A DNA stretch of 64,000 bases from NCBI GenBank assembly GCA_937920725.1, contig CALEUW010000021.1:1-64000 (forward strand), written 5' to 3'. The notes beneath the pieces were generated by a model. The model did no database searches and was not told the DNA's origin. It saw nothing but the letters and a program-made list of their open reading frames with translations. This document shows, piece by piece, positions 43,038-51,383 of this stretch (the stretch's first letter is position 1; the number at the start of each line of letters is the position of its first letter). The position numbers and the translations under genes are program-made. The DNA comes from UMGS1601 sp900553335. Lineage in GTDB: Bacteria; Bacillota; Clostridia; Oscillospirales; Ruminococcaceae.

Positions 43038-44042
43038 TTAACGTTTATTACATATTTTTGAACCGCCAAACACTTCGGACATTTCGATAGAATCAAGCGC
43101 CTGATCCAGCTTTTTTACTTCATATGCAGAAAGAAAAACATCTGCCGCACCTCCATTTTCCGCTAATCGATCCAACTTGCGTGTCCCGGGGATCGGTACA
43201 ATGTACGGCTTTTTGCATAACATCCATGCGAGGGATATTTGGGCTGGAGTAGCTTCCTTTTCTTTTGCCATATGATTCAGCATAGCAAGCAATTTACGAT
43301 TTTTATCCATATTCTCAGATTGAAACTGCGGCATGATGCTGCGATAATCCGTACCTGATTCAAATTTGGAATCTTTTCCGTATTTAGCACTTAAAAATCC
43401 GTTTGCCAACGGTGAAAACGCCACATAGCCGATATTCAGTTCTTCAAGCATTGGAAACAGCGATTCATACCACCGTGCCATCATAGAGTAGCGGTTTTGT
43501 ATTGCTGTGACTGGGCAAACTGCGTGAGCGCGCCTAATCGTTTCCTCAGATGCTTCCGAAAGTCCCCAGTGTGTGATTTTGCCCTCTCTAATGAGATCTG
43601 CCATTACACCAGCCACTTCCTCTATGGGGACATTTGGATCAGTACGGTGTTGATAGTATAAGTCAATGTAGTCTGTCTGCAATCTCTTCAGCGAAGCCTC
43701 AACCGATGCACGGATTGTTTTCGGTTTTGAATCAGGAACAAGTGGCTTATTGACCTCTGCGGCAGTCATATCAAAGCGAATACCAAATTTTGTTGCTATG
43801 ATAACCTTGTCACGGCAGCCTTTCAATGCTTCCCCCACCAGACTTTCATTTTGATGAGGATCGTCAGGCATTCCGTACACTTCGGCAGTATCGAAAAAAG
43901 TGTATCCAATATCGACTGCCTGCTGAATCAATCTGATTGCCTGGCTTTTTTCAGTAGGTGCGCCATAAGCGTGGCTCAGTCCCATACATCCAAGCCCTAC
44001 TGCAGACACTGTTAAGTCTTTACCTAATGTTCTGTATTTCAT
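43038..44042 (-). CDS. Aldo/keto reductase 4
   Basis: From ATG 44042 the 334-residue protein is an IolS/YakC-type aldo/keto reductase: YRTLGKDLTVSAVGLGCMGL, YTFFDTAEVYGMPDD with the catalytic Asp and Tyr, Lys in VIIATKFGIRF, His in LYYQHRTDPNVP, and PYIVPIPGTRKLDRL. It belongs to the same family as aldo/keto reductase 1 rather than the diketogluconate group. It lies 11 bp downstream of the RibD-like gene, in the leftward arm. Confidence 0.93.
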   Translation of the reverse strand: MKYRTLGKDLTVSAVGLGCMGLSHAYGAPTEKSQAIRLIQQAVDIGYTFFDTAEVYGMPDDPHQNESLVGEALKGCRDKVIIATKFGIRFDMTAAEVNKPLVPDSKPKTIRASVEASLKRLQTDYIDLYYQHRTDPNVPIEEVAGVMADLIREGKITHWGLSEASEETIRRAHAVCPVTAIQNRYSMMARWYESLFPMLEELNIGYVAFSPLANGFLSAKYGKDSKFESGTDYRSIMPQFQSENMDKNRKLLAMLNHMAKEKEATPAQISLAWMLCKKPYIVPIPGTRKLDRLAENGGAADVFLSAYEVKKLDQALDSIEMSEVFGGSKICNKR

Positions 44043-44053
44043 ATCTCGTCCCC

Positions 44054-44779
44054 TTATTTCCGTAAATAGCGCAGCCATAGTGTATCGCCGTCTATTTTCT
44101 CAACGGATTCTAATGTGAATACTGCTGGAGCACGATGCGGCAAAAAGTCTGATTTTTCAAAAATGGAAGCTGCTTTGCGGTCGCCGTCCGCCACAGGAGC
44201 GATCACCAGACTGAGTTCATCAATCAAATCATCCTGCACAAACGACCAGTTGGTAAGTCCGCCGCCGGAAATCATAAGCTTTGAAATTCCAAACAATTTA
44301 TTCAGCTTTTCTAAAAGCAGCTTACAGTCAAGTTGATTTTCACCCGCAAAAATATAGGAAACATCAATACTGCGCAGATAGGTAATATACTCGTTTGAAA
44401 CCTGCTCGGTCAGCACCTCAATTATGTGCGCTTTCGGTCGGCCTTTCTTTTCAAGATATTTCCCGCTGAATGCCAAAATGCCTTTTGGATCAAGAGAAAC
44501 AATATAGTTTTGAACATCGCTTCCGGCAATATAATCCTTACGGGAATAATTAGTATTGCCCTTTGAAAGTTCTCCTATCCGTCCGTCAGCATAGCTGCTT
44601 TCCATCGTTGTTGTCCCGTAAAGCGTGGCAGGGCAGCCATAAAAGGTTCGGACTTTTGAAAACTGCTGCAATGCGGGCAAACATTCGGGTGCAGAGAAAA
44701 ATTCTCCGTCAATCTTTCCGTCAAGGGAAGTCAGCATATGGCAGATTACATAAGGCTTTTCCTTTTCTTCCATTATCAT
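44054..44779 (-). CDS. RibD C-terminal / dihydrofolate-reductase-like protein
   Basis: The 241-residue protein is a stand-alone reductase domain of the RibD/DHFR superfamily: YVICHMLTSLDGKIDGEFF, ATLYGTTTMESSY, LMISGGGLTNWSFVQDDLIDELSLVIAP. No deaminase domain is present, so it is not a full riboflavin enzyme and probably reduces another carbonyl substrate with NADPH. It lies between the flavodoxin lipoproteins and aldo/keto reductase 4. Confidence 0.88.
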   Translation of the reverse strand: MIMEEKEKPYVICHMLTSLDGKIDGEFFSAPECLPALQQFSKVRTFYGCPATLYGTTTMESSYADGRIGELSKGNTNYSRKDYIAGSDVQNYIVSLDPKGILAFSGKYLEKKGRPKAHIIEVLTEQVSNEYITYLRSIDVSYIFAGENQLDCKLLLEKLNKLFGISKLMISGGGLTNWSFVQDDLIDELSLVIAPVADGDRKAASIFEKSDFLPHRAPAVFTLESVEKIDGDTLWLRYLRK

Positions 44780-44795
44780 TCCCTACGTCCTCCTT

Positions 44796-45467
44796 TTATT
44801 GATTCAATCCATTTTCATTCAAATACGCAAGAATTCCTTCTGTGTCTGTGGCTTTTACGAATAATCCATCATGCACTGTTGCGTTTTTTGCACATTCCTT
44901 TACAAATTCCATAGAATTTTCAAACTGTTCGGTATCCATAGAGGCTGACTGTGTAAAGGGATATATTTCCTTGCCCATCAAATCGTAGTTTTCAAGAAAA
45001 GTTCCGATCACCATCGGCGCAGTATGCCACCAAATCGGGTAGCCGATCAAAATCTTTGAATATTCTTCAAGAGATTCCGGTAAATCTTTAATCTTCGGAC
45101 GGGCATTTTCATCTCGTTCCTTCAGCGCAACTTCGGTACATTCGGTGTAATCTTCCGGATAGGGAGTCTGCGGTACAATCTCAAAAATATCCCCGCCCGT
45201 TTGCTCTTTGATGGTATTCGCCATTTTTTCCGTATTTGACGACCATGAAAAGTAAACTATCAATGTCTTTCCATCTGTTGCTGCTGTCGGATCGGAAGAA
45301 TCAATTGGTTCGGCAGCGCCATTGTCAGGTGTTTTGTCAGATGCCTGATCTGTAACCTGTGATTCCGTATTTGTTTCAGAGCTATCTTTATCAGCAGATG
45401 TGGAACTGCAAGCAGTAATACTGAATACAAGCAGCACGCTCATTAAAAGTGCAGTTAATTTTTTCAT
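44796..45467 (-). CDS. Flavodoxin-domain lipoprotein 2
   Basis: A 223-residue lipoprotein (lipobox ITAC, residues 17-20) with an Asp/Ser/Thr-rich linker and a flavodoxin domain: FMN loop YFSWSSNTEKMANTI, then GYPIWWHTAPMVIGTF and TQSASMDTEQFEN. It is a close tandem paralogue of the dockerin-bearing flavodoxin just upstream; GYPIWWHTAP and SASMDTEQF are identical in both. It is outer-face electron carrier by inference. Confidence 0.92.
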   Translation of the reverse strand: MKKLTALLMSVLLVFSITACSSTSADKDSSETNTESQVTDQASDKTPDNGAAEPIDSSDPTAATDGKTLIVYFSWSSNTEKMANTIKEQTGGDIFEIVPQTPYPEDYTECTEVALKERDENARPKIKDLPESLEEYSKILIGYPIWWHTAPMVIGTFLENYDLMGKEIYPFTQSASMDTEQFENSMEFVKECAKNATVHDGLFVKATDTEGILAYLNENGLNQ

Positions 45468-45480
45468 GATAGTAATCTCC

Positions 45481-46323
45481 TTATTTCGATAAATTATTAT
45501 TTTTAAGATACAAGTTGATAGCGCTTGTATCCGAGTATCTTACAAACAGTCCGTCATGTACATCTGCGTCCTTAGCACATTCACGGACAAAATTCATAGA
45601 ATTGTTAAACTGTTCGGTATCCATAGAAGCCGACTGAGAGAAAGGATATATATTCACTCCTGTCAAATCGTAGCTTTCCAGGAATGTTCCTATAATCATA
45701 GGAGCTGTATGCCACCAAATCGGATACCCGATCAGGATCGTATCGTATTCATCAACCGATGCAGGCAGATTCTGAATTGCAGGACGGGCATTGTTATCTC
45801 TTTCTGCCAGAGCTATCTCGGTACAAGCGGTGTAGTCGGTTGGATACTCTGTTATGGGCATAAGTTCCAAAAGATCTCCGCCGGTCTGTTCCTTGATCGT
45901 ATTCGCCATTCTTTCCGTATTCGAAGACCATGAAAAATATACAATCAGCGTTTTACCTTCTATTTCAGTAGCAGGCTGCTCTGTAGGTTCTGTAGTGGAC
46001 GGTATAGCAGAGCCTTCAAGCGGCCTAATGCCTTTAACGTGAGCGTTTATCATTCCAACGTCAGCTGAAGTAATTTCGCCGTCAGTATTAACGTCAGCAG
46101 CTTTAAACATATCGCCCAAAAGCATTGTAATGCCTTTGGCGTGTGAATTAGCGAGTCCTACATCAGCAGAAGAAATCTTCCCATCGTTATTAATATCGCC
46201 GATAAGTTGTTCAGATTGACTTTTTGAATCTTCTTCCGTTTCTCTTAAAACAGATTGACTGCTCCAAGCAGCTAGGCTGATTACAAGCAACACGCTCATT
46301 AAAATAGCAGTTAGTTTTTTCAT
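45481..46323 (-). CDS. Secreted dockerin-flavodoxin fusion
   Basis: The 280-residue protein has a signal peptide, then a complete two-repeat type I dockerin (about residues 43-100: GDINNDGKISSADVGLANSH and ADVNTDGEITSADVGMINAH), then a short linker and a flavodoxin domain (YFSWSSNTERMANTIKEQ, GYPIWWHTAP). Both dockerin repeats retain the calcium ligands D-x-N-x-D-G. The lipobox Cys of its paralogues is Trp here (SLAAWSS, codon TGG), so the protein should not be lipidated but cut by signal peptidase I at about SLA/AW. It would thus be secreted and bound to a cohesin instead of to the membrane. Its neighbour at 44796 is the same protein without the dockerin. Confidence 0.9.
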   Translation of the reverse strand: MKKLTAILMSVLLVISLAAWSSQSVLRETEEDSKSQSEQLIGDINNDGKISSADVGLANSHAKGITMLLGDMFKAADVNTDGEITSADVGMINAHVKGIRPLEGSAIPSTTEPTEQPATEIEGKTLIVYFSWSSNTERMANTIKEQTGGDLLELMPITEYPTDYTACTEIALAERDNNARPAIQNLPASVDEYDTILIGYPIWWHTAPMIIGTFLESYDLTGVNIYPFSQSASMDTEQFNNSMNFVRECAKDADVHDGLFVRYSDTSAINLYLKNNNLSK

Positions 46324-46346
46324 GTTAAATTACTGTCCTTTCAAAA

Positions 46347-47504
46347 TCAAATACACTCTTTAAGTATTTCAAAAATTTCATCGTGCGTCAGCTTTTTGCA
46401 GCAGCCTGCGGTGATGTTGGTGGAATCTGCAATCGCATGAAAATCAGTATCTGCCGAAATGCCCATTTGTGTAAAACTCGTTGGTAGTCCGATTTCTTTA
46501 ATAAATTCTGCCAAAGCCTCCACACCTGCAAGCGCCGTTTCTTCATCTTTTCTCTTATCTTCAATGCCCCATACATTCTTTGCAAAACGAGCAAAGCGTT
46601 TCACACCGTCTTTATAAATGTGGCGATATAGAACAGGATGAATGACAGCAAGCCCCTGACCGTGATTACAGTCGGTATATGCTCCAAGCTGGTGTTCAAT
46701 TTGATGACACTGAAAATCAGTAATTTTGCCGATTTTCAAAATACCGTTTTCTGCCATGGATGACGCCCACATCAGCTCGCTTCTTGCATCGTAGTCCTCG
46801 TTGTCTGTAAGCAGGATGCGAATATTCCTGATAACACTTCTCATAACCGCTTCGTTTATATCATCAGACAGATTGTTGTCGTCCGGTTTGCCGAAGTAGG
46901 TTTCCATAGCGTGGCTGAGAGTATCGAATGCTCCCGAAATGACCTGTTCAAACGGTACGGACATCGTATATGTCGGATCAAGAAACACAAACTCGGCCTG
47001 TGCACCGAAAATCCCCGCTTTGATTTTCTTTTCTTCGTTGGTGATTACTGCGCCTGCATTCATTTCCGCCCCTGTTCCCGAAGCGGTCACAATAGCGCCC
47101 ATAGGAATAAACTCTGTGGGATATGTCTTTTTGACAGTTTCCATCTCCCAAATATCCTCCGAAAGCTTTGCTTGTGCGGATACAATTTTACAGCAGTCAA
47201 TGACCGAGCCTCCGCCTACCGCAAGAATAAAATCCACATGGTTTTCACGGGCAAGCTTAGCGCCCTCCTGCACTTTGGCATATGTTGGGTTGGACATGAT
47301 GCCTGAAAACTCAATTACTGTTTTTTCTGCCTTTTGTAAAATGGCTGTTACTTCGTCATAAATACCATTTTTCTTAACAGAACCTCCGCCGTAGGCCAGC
47401 ATGACCGTGTTTCCTATCTTCTTCATCAAACAGCGAAGATATTCCTTAACGCCGCCTTTACCGAAATAGACTTTTGTGTGGTTTTCATAAATAAAGTTAT
47501 TCAT
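46347..47504 (-). CDS. Iron-containing alcohol dehydrogenase
   Basis: This 385-residue group III alcohol dehydrogenase resembles butanol dehydrogenase/YqhD. The NAD(P)-binding Rossmann block is FILAVGGGSVIDCCKIV, and metal ligands occur in AFDTLSHAMETYF and CHQIEHQLGAYTDCNHGQGLAVIHPV. It reduces aldehydes to alcohols with NAD(P)H. It sits between two flavodoxin genes and complements the aldo/keto reductases of the island. Confidence 0.95.
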   Translation of the reverse strand: MNNFIYENHTKVYFGKGGVKEYLRCLMKKIGNTVMLAYGGGSVKKNGIYDEVTAILQKAEKTVIEFSGIMSNPTYAKVQEGAKLARENHVDFILAVGGGSVIDCCKIVSAQAKLSEDIWEMETVKKTYPTEFIPMGAIVTASGTGAEMNAGAVITNEEKKIKAGIFGAQAEFVFLDPTYTMSVPFEQVISGAFDTLSHAMETYFGKPDDNNLSDDINEAVMRSVIRNIRILLTDNEDYDARSELMWASSMAENGILKIGKITDFQCHQIEHQLGAYTDCNHGQGLAVIHPVLYRHIYKDGVKRFARFAKNVWGIEDKRKDEETALAGVEALAEFIKEIGLPTSFTQMGISADTDFHAIADSTNITAGCCKKLTHDEIFEILKECI

Positions 47505-47519
47505 TACAATACCTCCCGA

Positions 47520-48146
47520 TCAATTTTCTTTTGAAAATCCCGATGCCCAATCCTTCACTTCTTTTTCAGATTCAGCAACCGAACTGCCGCGCAATGAAAG
47601 AGCATTATCCTTAAGAACAGTCGCACCCTTGGCAAGCTCTGCAACCCGATCTACGCTGTTTGCTCCGTTAGAACTGCCGTTGTGGGAGAAGAATGGGATA
47701 ATCGTTTTACCTGAAAGGTCGTATTCTTCGAGAAAAGTCCAGACAGGCATCGGCAGGTCGTACCACCATACGGGGAAACCGATATAGATCACATCGTACT
47801 GTGCCATTATGTCGGTGTCAATATGTTCGGACAACTCCGGGCGGATTTCGTTGTCGAGTTCATTTTTTGCACGGTCAGCACAGGAATCAAAATCCTCACC
47901 GTATGGTTCTGACGGAACAATGCGGAACAGATCGCCGCCTGTTTCCTCCGATATCCATCTTGCCATCTGCTGACCGTTTCCCGACCATGAGAAGTAGGCA
48001 ACAAGAACCTTGCTGTCGCCGTTTACTGCCGATTCCGGCGCATTGTCGATTGCATTGTGATCTCCGCCTCCGCAGGCACTAAGGCTTAGACAAAGCGTTA
48101 AAAGTGCGATAAAAACGGATAAAAACTTGATAAATTTCTTTTTCAT
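47520..48146 (-). CDS. Flavodoxin-domain lipoprotein 3
   Basis: From ATG 48146 the 208-residue protein has a signal peptide with lipobox LSAC (residues 22-25), then a flavodoxin domain: FMN loop YFSWSGNGQQMARWI, GFPVWWYDLPM, FFSHNGSSNGANS. It is less like the tandem pair at 44796 and 45481 than those are like each other. It lies 15 bp downstream of the alcohol dehydrogenase start region and 23 bp from the esterase gene. Confidence 0.9.
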   Translation of the reverse strand: MKKKFIKFLSVFIALLTLCLSLSACGGGDHNAIDNAPESAVNGDSKVLVAYFSWSGNGQQMARWISEETGGDLFRIVPSEPYGEDFDSCADRAKNELDNEIRPELSEHIDTDIMAQYDVIYIGFPVWWYDLPMPVWTFLEEYDLSGKTIIPFFSHNGSSNGANSVDRVAELAKGATVLKDNALSLRGSSVAESEKEVKDWASGFSKEN

Positions 48147-48169
48147 GGTGTATTCTCCTTTATATGTAT

Positions 48170-49060
48170 TTACATTTGTTTTTCCCAAAATGCCACGGCG
48201 CCATCAAACCAGCCCTCTGCGGTTGTTCCGGTACCCAGGCCAAACCCGTGGCCAAGTCCCGGATATTTGTGAAACTCAACATCAATCCCAACTGATTTCA
48301 TGGTGTTTGCTCTGTTTTCCATTGTGCGCCAGCTTGCGATTCCATCATCCTCACCAACGCACATATAGGTGGGAGGATCGCTCCTTGTGTATTCGCTGTG
48401 CCCGGTATATTGAATAACCGCAGTTCCCGGTCTTGGGTAGCTGCCACCGCTAAAGGCTTCCGTTCCATGGGAACTGAGATAGGCCGTCATTCTGCCGCCA
48501 GCCGAGCCGCCCCACAAAGAGTAGCAGTCGGTATTTACTTCCAGCTCCTCAGCGTGATCGAAAATAAAGCCTATTGCCCGTGCCAAATCCTCACAAGCCG
48601 TCTGTGCACCGGGACGGTAAATCAAAGCGAAAGCATTGTATCCTTTCTTTGATAACTCCAAAGCGTGAGGGAAGCTGTCGTGCATCGCTCCTACATAAGC
48701 AAATCCGCCGCCTGCATTGCAGATTGCAAACCTTGCGCCGGGATCGCCTTTGAAGAAAAACACCCCCGTATCTGCTTTTGCGGGATCAGCAGCTTTTTCT
48801 TCATCGGTATAGATATCGTAAAAAACCGCATCGCCCGCTTCTGCATGGCTTTTCATGTAATTTGCGATCTCCACCGTCTTATTCGGATCAGTATAGCTAT
48901 ACCATGTCAGCCGGAGTTCTCCCAGCGTATCCCCGCTGTAATATTCACTATTCACGGGAAATATCAATCTGCCGTAATTCCCAAATACCGGATCAGAAAT
49001 CACATCAGATATCTTTGTATTGAGCGTATAAAGTTCCTCACGGGTTTTGGTTGTCTGCAT
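48170..49060 (-). CDS. Alpha/beta hydrolase (carbohydrate-esterase-like)
   Basis: The 296-residue protein has an alpha/beta-hydrolase fold with the oxyanion loop AICNAGGGFAYVG, nucleophile elbow WGGSAGGRM, acid CVGEDDGIASW and catalytic His in GLGHGFGLG. It resembles acetyl-xylan esterases and feruloyl or lipase-like enzymes. No signal peptide is evident. It opens the leftward arm and may deacylate carbohydrate or aromatic esters whose products the reductases use. Confidence 0.85.
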   Translation of the reverse strand: MQTTKTREELYTLNTKISDVISDPVFGNYGRLIFPVNSEYYSGDTLGELRLTWYSYTDPNKTVEIANYMKSHAEAGDAVFYDIYTDEEKAADPAKADTGVFFFKGDPGARFAICNAGGGFAYVGAMHDSFPHALELSKKGYNAFALIYRPGAQTACEDLARAIGFIFDHAEELEVNTDCYSLWGGSAGGRMTAYLSSHGTEAFSGGSYPRPGTAVIQYTGHSEYTRSDPPTYMCVGEDDGIASWRTMENRANTMKSVGIDVEFHKYPGLGHGFGLGTGTTAEGWFDGAVAFWEKQM

Positions 49061-49296
49061 ATTATTCTCCGTTTGTTCAAAAAAAGTTTCTTAAGAACCT
49101 CTACAGTACCCAAAAGCAAAGGATTTTGACCAGAACGAGAACCTTTTAATATAGCTTGCTGCTTTGCCGCAGACAGCTGCGCCGTCAAAAGTGAGTTTCA
49201 TTCTATCTGTTTATATTATAAAAAAATCGAGGCTTTATGAGAAGTCTCGATTCGTTCATCAGTATATACCTTAGAGTTATGACTATATTTGCCGTC
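49061..49296. other. Gap between the esterase and lysR-like genes
   Basis: No coding feature is supported. It includes a T-rich stretch near 49210. The promoter for the leftward island operon is presumably here but I did not identify a clear match. Confidence 0.3.
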
Positions 49297-50184
49297 TTAA
49301 TATACTTGCCGCACCGCATCTAAAAACTTTTGAACAGTATCTGAAGGAGTCGGCGAATGTAAAATGCCAAATGGAATGGTGTGATTCCAATTAACAGGAA
49401 TCGTTTTAAACATTGGATGAACATTTACCCAATTGTCAATAGTCATTACTATGTTATTCTCCGTTTCGCAGCGATTGAATACGCTTAGATTAAAACGATC
49501 GAAATCAACAATGTTGATCTGTGAATGATTTTTCCATAAATCATCCCGCATCAGATCCAAATACTTATTCCAACCGCGTCTTATCAGCATGAAATTCTCT
49601 CCATATAAATCTTCTTCGGTCAGCGTTTGTTTTTCAGCTAACCGATGATTGATCGGAACTGCACAGCGTATCGGGGTTTTGGAAAGCTCAAGCGCACTGC
49701 ATTTATAATAATCCAAAAATTCCGAATCATATAATCCTGCGACAATATCAATATTTTTACCCAAATTGTTTAAAATTTCTTTGGCATTTTCGGGAGTGTT
49801 TTCATAATTGATAAGGTGAAATTTTACCTCAGGACATACTGCATGAATTTTAGGCCACATATCCATTAAAAACTGTGCCGGCGTCATAGGAGAGGTCCCA
49901 ATGCGGATAATATTCGTATCTTCCTGCATGGAGTTTTTTGCGCGTATTACAGAATCCCGGCAATACTGAATGATGTATTTTGTGTCATTATAAAGCGATC
50001 TGCCTGCATTTGTCAGAACAAGTCCGCGATGCGTTCTTTCAAACAGCTTAACATCCGACTTTGACTCAAGTAGATTAATCTGCTTAATAACGGCAGTCGG
50101 TGTGATGTATAACTCTTCCGCCGCTTTGTTGAAGCTGCCTGCGTCCGCCACATGCAGAAATGTATCAAGTTGAGGGTTGTACAT
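49297..50184 (-). CDS. LysR-family regulator 2
   Basis: The 295-residue protein has a winged helix N-terminus (LDTFLHVADAGSFNKAAEELYITPTAV), a linker helix and a substrate-binding domain (IIRIGTSPMTPAQFLMDMW). ATG 50184 is preferred; a GTG at 50193 in the same frame sits too close to the ribosome binding site. It is transcribed toward the island and overlaps the small HTH gene by 20 bp. It is likely to regulate the leftward arm. Confidence 0.88.
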   Translation of the reverse strand: MYNPQLDTFLHVADAGSFNKAAEELYITPTAVIKQINLLESKSDVKLFERTHRGLVLTNAGRSLYNDTKYIIQYCRDSVIRAKNSMQEDTNIIRIGTSPMTPAQFLMDMWPKIHAVCPEVKFHLINYENTPENAKEILNNLGKNIDIVAGLYDSEFLDYYKCSALELSKTPIRCAVPINHRLAEKQTLTEEDLYGENFMLIRRGWNKYLDLMRDDLWKNHSQINIVDFDRFNLSVFNRCETENNIVMTIDNWVNVHPMFKTIPVNWNHTIPFGILHSPTPSDTVQKFLDAVRQVY

Positions 50185-50359
50185 AATTTCCACCGCCCTT
50201 CTTTCTCAAATCATTCGGTTTTTTTGCATCTTTAGGAATCATCCATGAATGCCCGAAGCGTTTTACTCCATTGATTCGCCCTTCTTCACATAACTTCTGA
50301 ATCCAACGCTCTGAAACATTCCAACGCTCAGATGCTTCCTTGACCGATATATAATCCAT
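50165..50359 (-). CDS. Small excisionase-type HTH protein
   Basis: This 64-residue protein has a MerR-like winged helix of the excisionase kind: ISVKEASERWNVSERWIQKL, then FGHSWMIPKDAKKP. The short form from ATG 50359 (AGGAATAG upstream) is chosen over a longer frame lacking a ribosome binding site. It overlaps the LysR gene by 20 bp, so the two are coupled. An inverted repeat overlaps the promoter upstream. Confidence 0.8.
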   Translation of the reverse strand: MDYISVKEASERWNVSERWIQKLCEEGRINGVKRFGHSWMIPKDAKKPNDLRKKGGGNYVQPST

Positions 50360-50383
50360 TTCTATTCCTCCGTATAAAGTATG

Positions 50384-50434
50384 CGAATATCCAAAGTATA
50401 TATTTATTATATTCGGATAAACGAAGTGTGTCAA
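50384..50434 (-). promoter_or_regulatory. Promoter with overlapping inverted repeat
   Basis: Minus-strand TTGACA (50434-50429), 17 bp, TATAAT (50411-50406). Inverted repeats CGAATAT (50384-50390) and ATATTCG (50409-50415) overlap the -10 box and start region, which suggests autorepression by the encoded HTH or LysR protein. Confidence 0.6.
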
Positions 50435-50657
50435 GTATCTGCTCAAATCAAAAATAAGCAAAGAGGCCGATCGTATCAAATACAATTCAACCTCTTGCTG
50501 TTCCTATTCGGTTTTATTTTCTCGTTAAGGGATATCTCGTTTTTGGCTTCGAGGTTTTTAATTTGTGCAAATCGCATATTGTCTAGCTGAAAATCATGAC
50601 GCAGCTAATAAGCAGCTAAATAAATATGACAGACATCAATACTGTCTTATGTTTAAT

Positions 50658-51371
50658 TCAGCATATCTTCTCTAGATTTCGTTTGATCCTCTTAAGTATT
50701 TTCTTTTCAAGCCTTGATATATAAGACTGAGATATTCCGACAACATCGGCAACCTGCTTTTGCGTCATCTCATGTCCGCTGTCTATTCCGAATCTCATTT
50801 TCATTATTGTTTTTTCACGTCCGCTTAGTTTCTCTATTTCCTTCAGTACAAGCTGACGTTCAACCTCGCTTTCGATTCCTCTCATAACTATATCGTTGTC
50901 AGTTCCTAAAATATCAGAAAGCAACAACTCATTTCCATCCCAGTCAATATTAAGCGGCTCATCTATTGATATATCGTTTTTGTATTGATTTGACTTTCTT
51001 AAAAACATCAAAATCTCATTTTCTATACACCTCGATGCATAAGTTGCAAGCTTTATGTTCTTATCGGGATTATATGTATTTACCGATTTGATGAGTCCTA
51101 TTGTACCTATTGATATAAGATCTTCAAGGCCTATTCCTGTCGATTCAAACTTCTTTGCAATATAAACTACAAGGCGGAGATTGTGAACGATCAAAAGCTC
51201 TTTTCCCTTCTTATCTCCTGCCTTCAAAAGCTCATAAGCTATCTTCTCTTCCTTTTCTCCAAGCGGCGGAGGAAGAGAATCAGCTCCATTGATATAATCA
51301 ATTTCAAATTTTCCAAACAGCTTATTTAATATTTGATTTTTGAAAAATAGTTTAAGTTTTGTTGTAATCAT
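50658..51371 (-). CDS. sigE: RNA polymerase sporulation sigma factor sigma-E
   Basis: Sigma-E directs early mother-cell transcription. The 237-residue protein has a pro-sequence, region 2 (LIVHNLRLVVYIAKKFE, LISIGTIGLIKSVNTYNPDK, YASRCIENEILMFLRK) and region 4 (LSGREKTIMKMRFGID, then TQKQVADVVGISQSYISRLE). It lies 12 bp downstream of spoIIGA, whose product activates it by cleavage. Two sigma-E-like promoters occur elsewhere in the window. Confidence 0.97.
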   Translation of the reverse strand: MITTKLKLFFKNQILNKLFGKFEIDYINGADSLPPPLGEKEEKIAYELLKAGDKKGKELLIVHNLRLVVYIAKKFESTGIGLEDLISIGTIGLIKSVNTYNPDKNIKLATYASRCIENEILMFLRKSNQYKNDISIDEPLNIDWDGNELLLSDILGTDNDIVMRGIESEVERQLVLKEIEKLSGREKTIMKMRFGIDSGHEMTQKQVADVVGISQSYISRLEKKILKRIKRNLEKIC

Positions 51372-51383
51372 TGTCTGTTGTCC

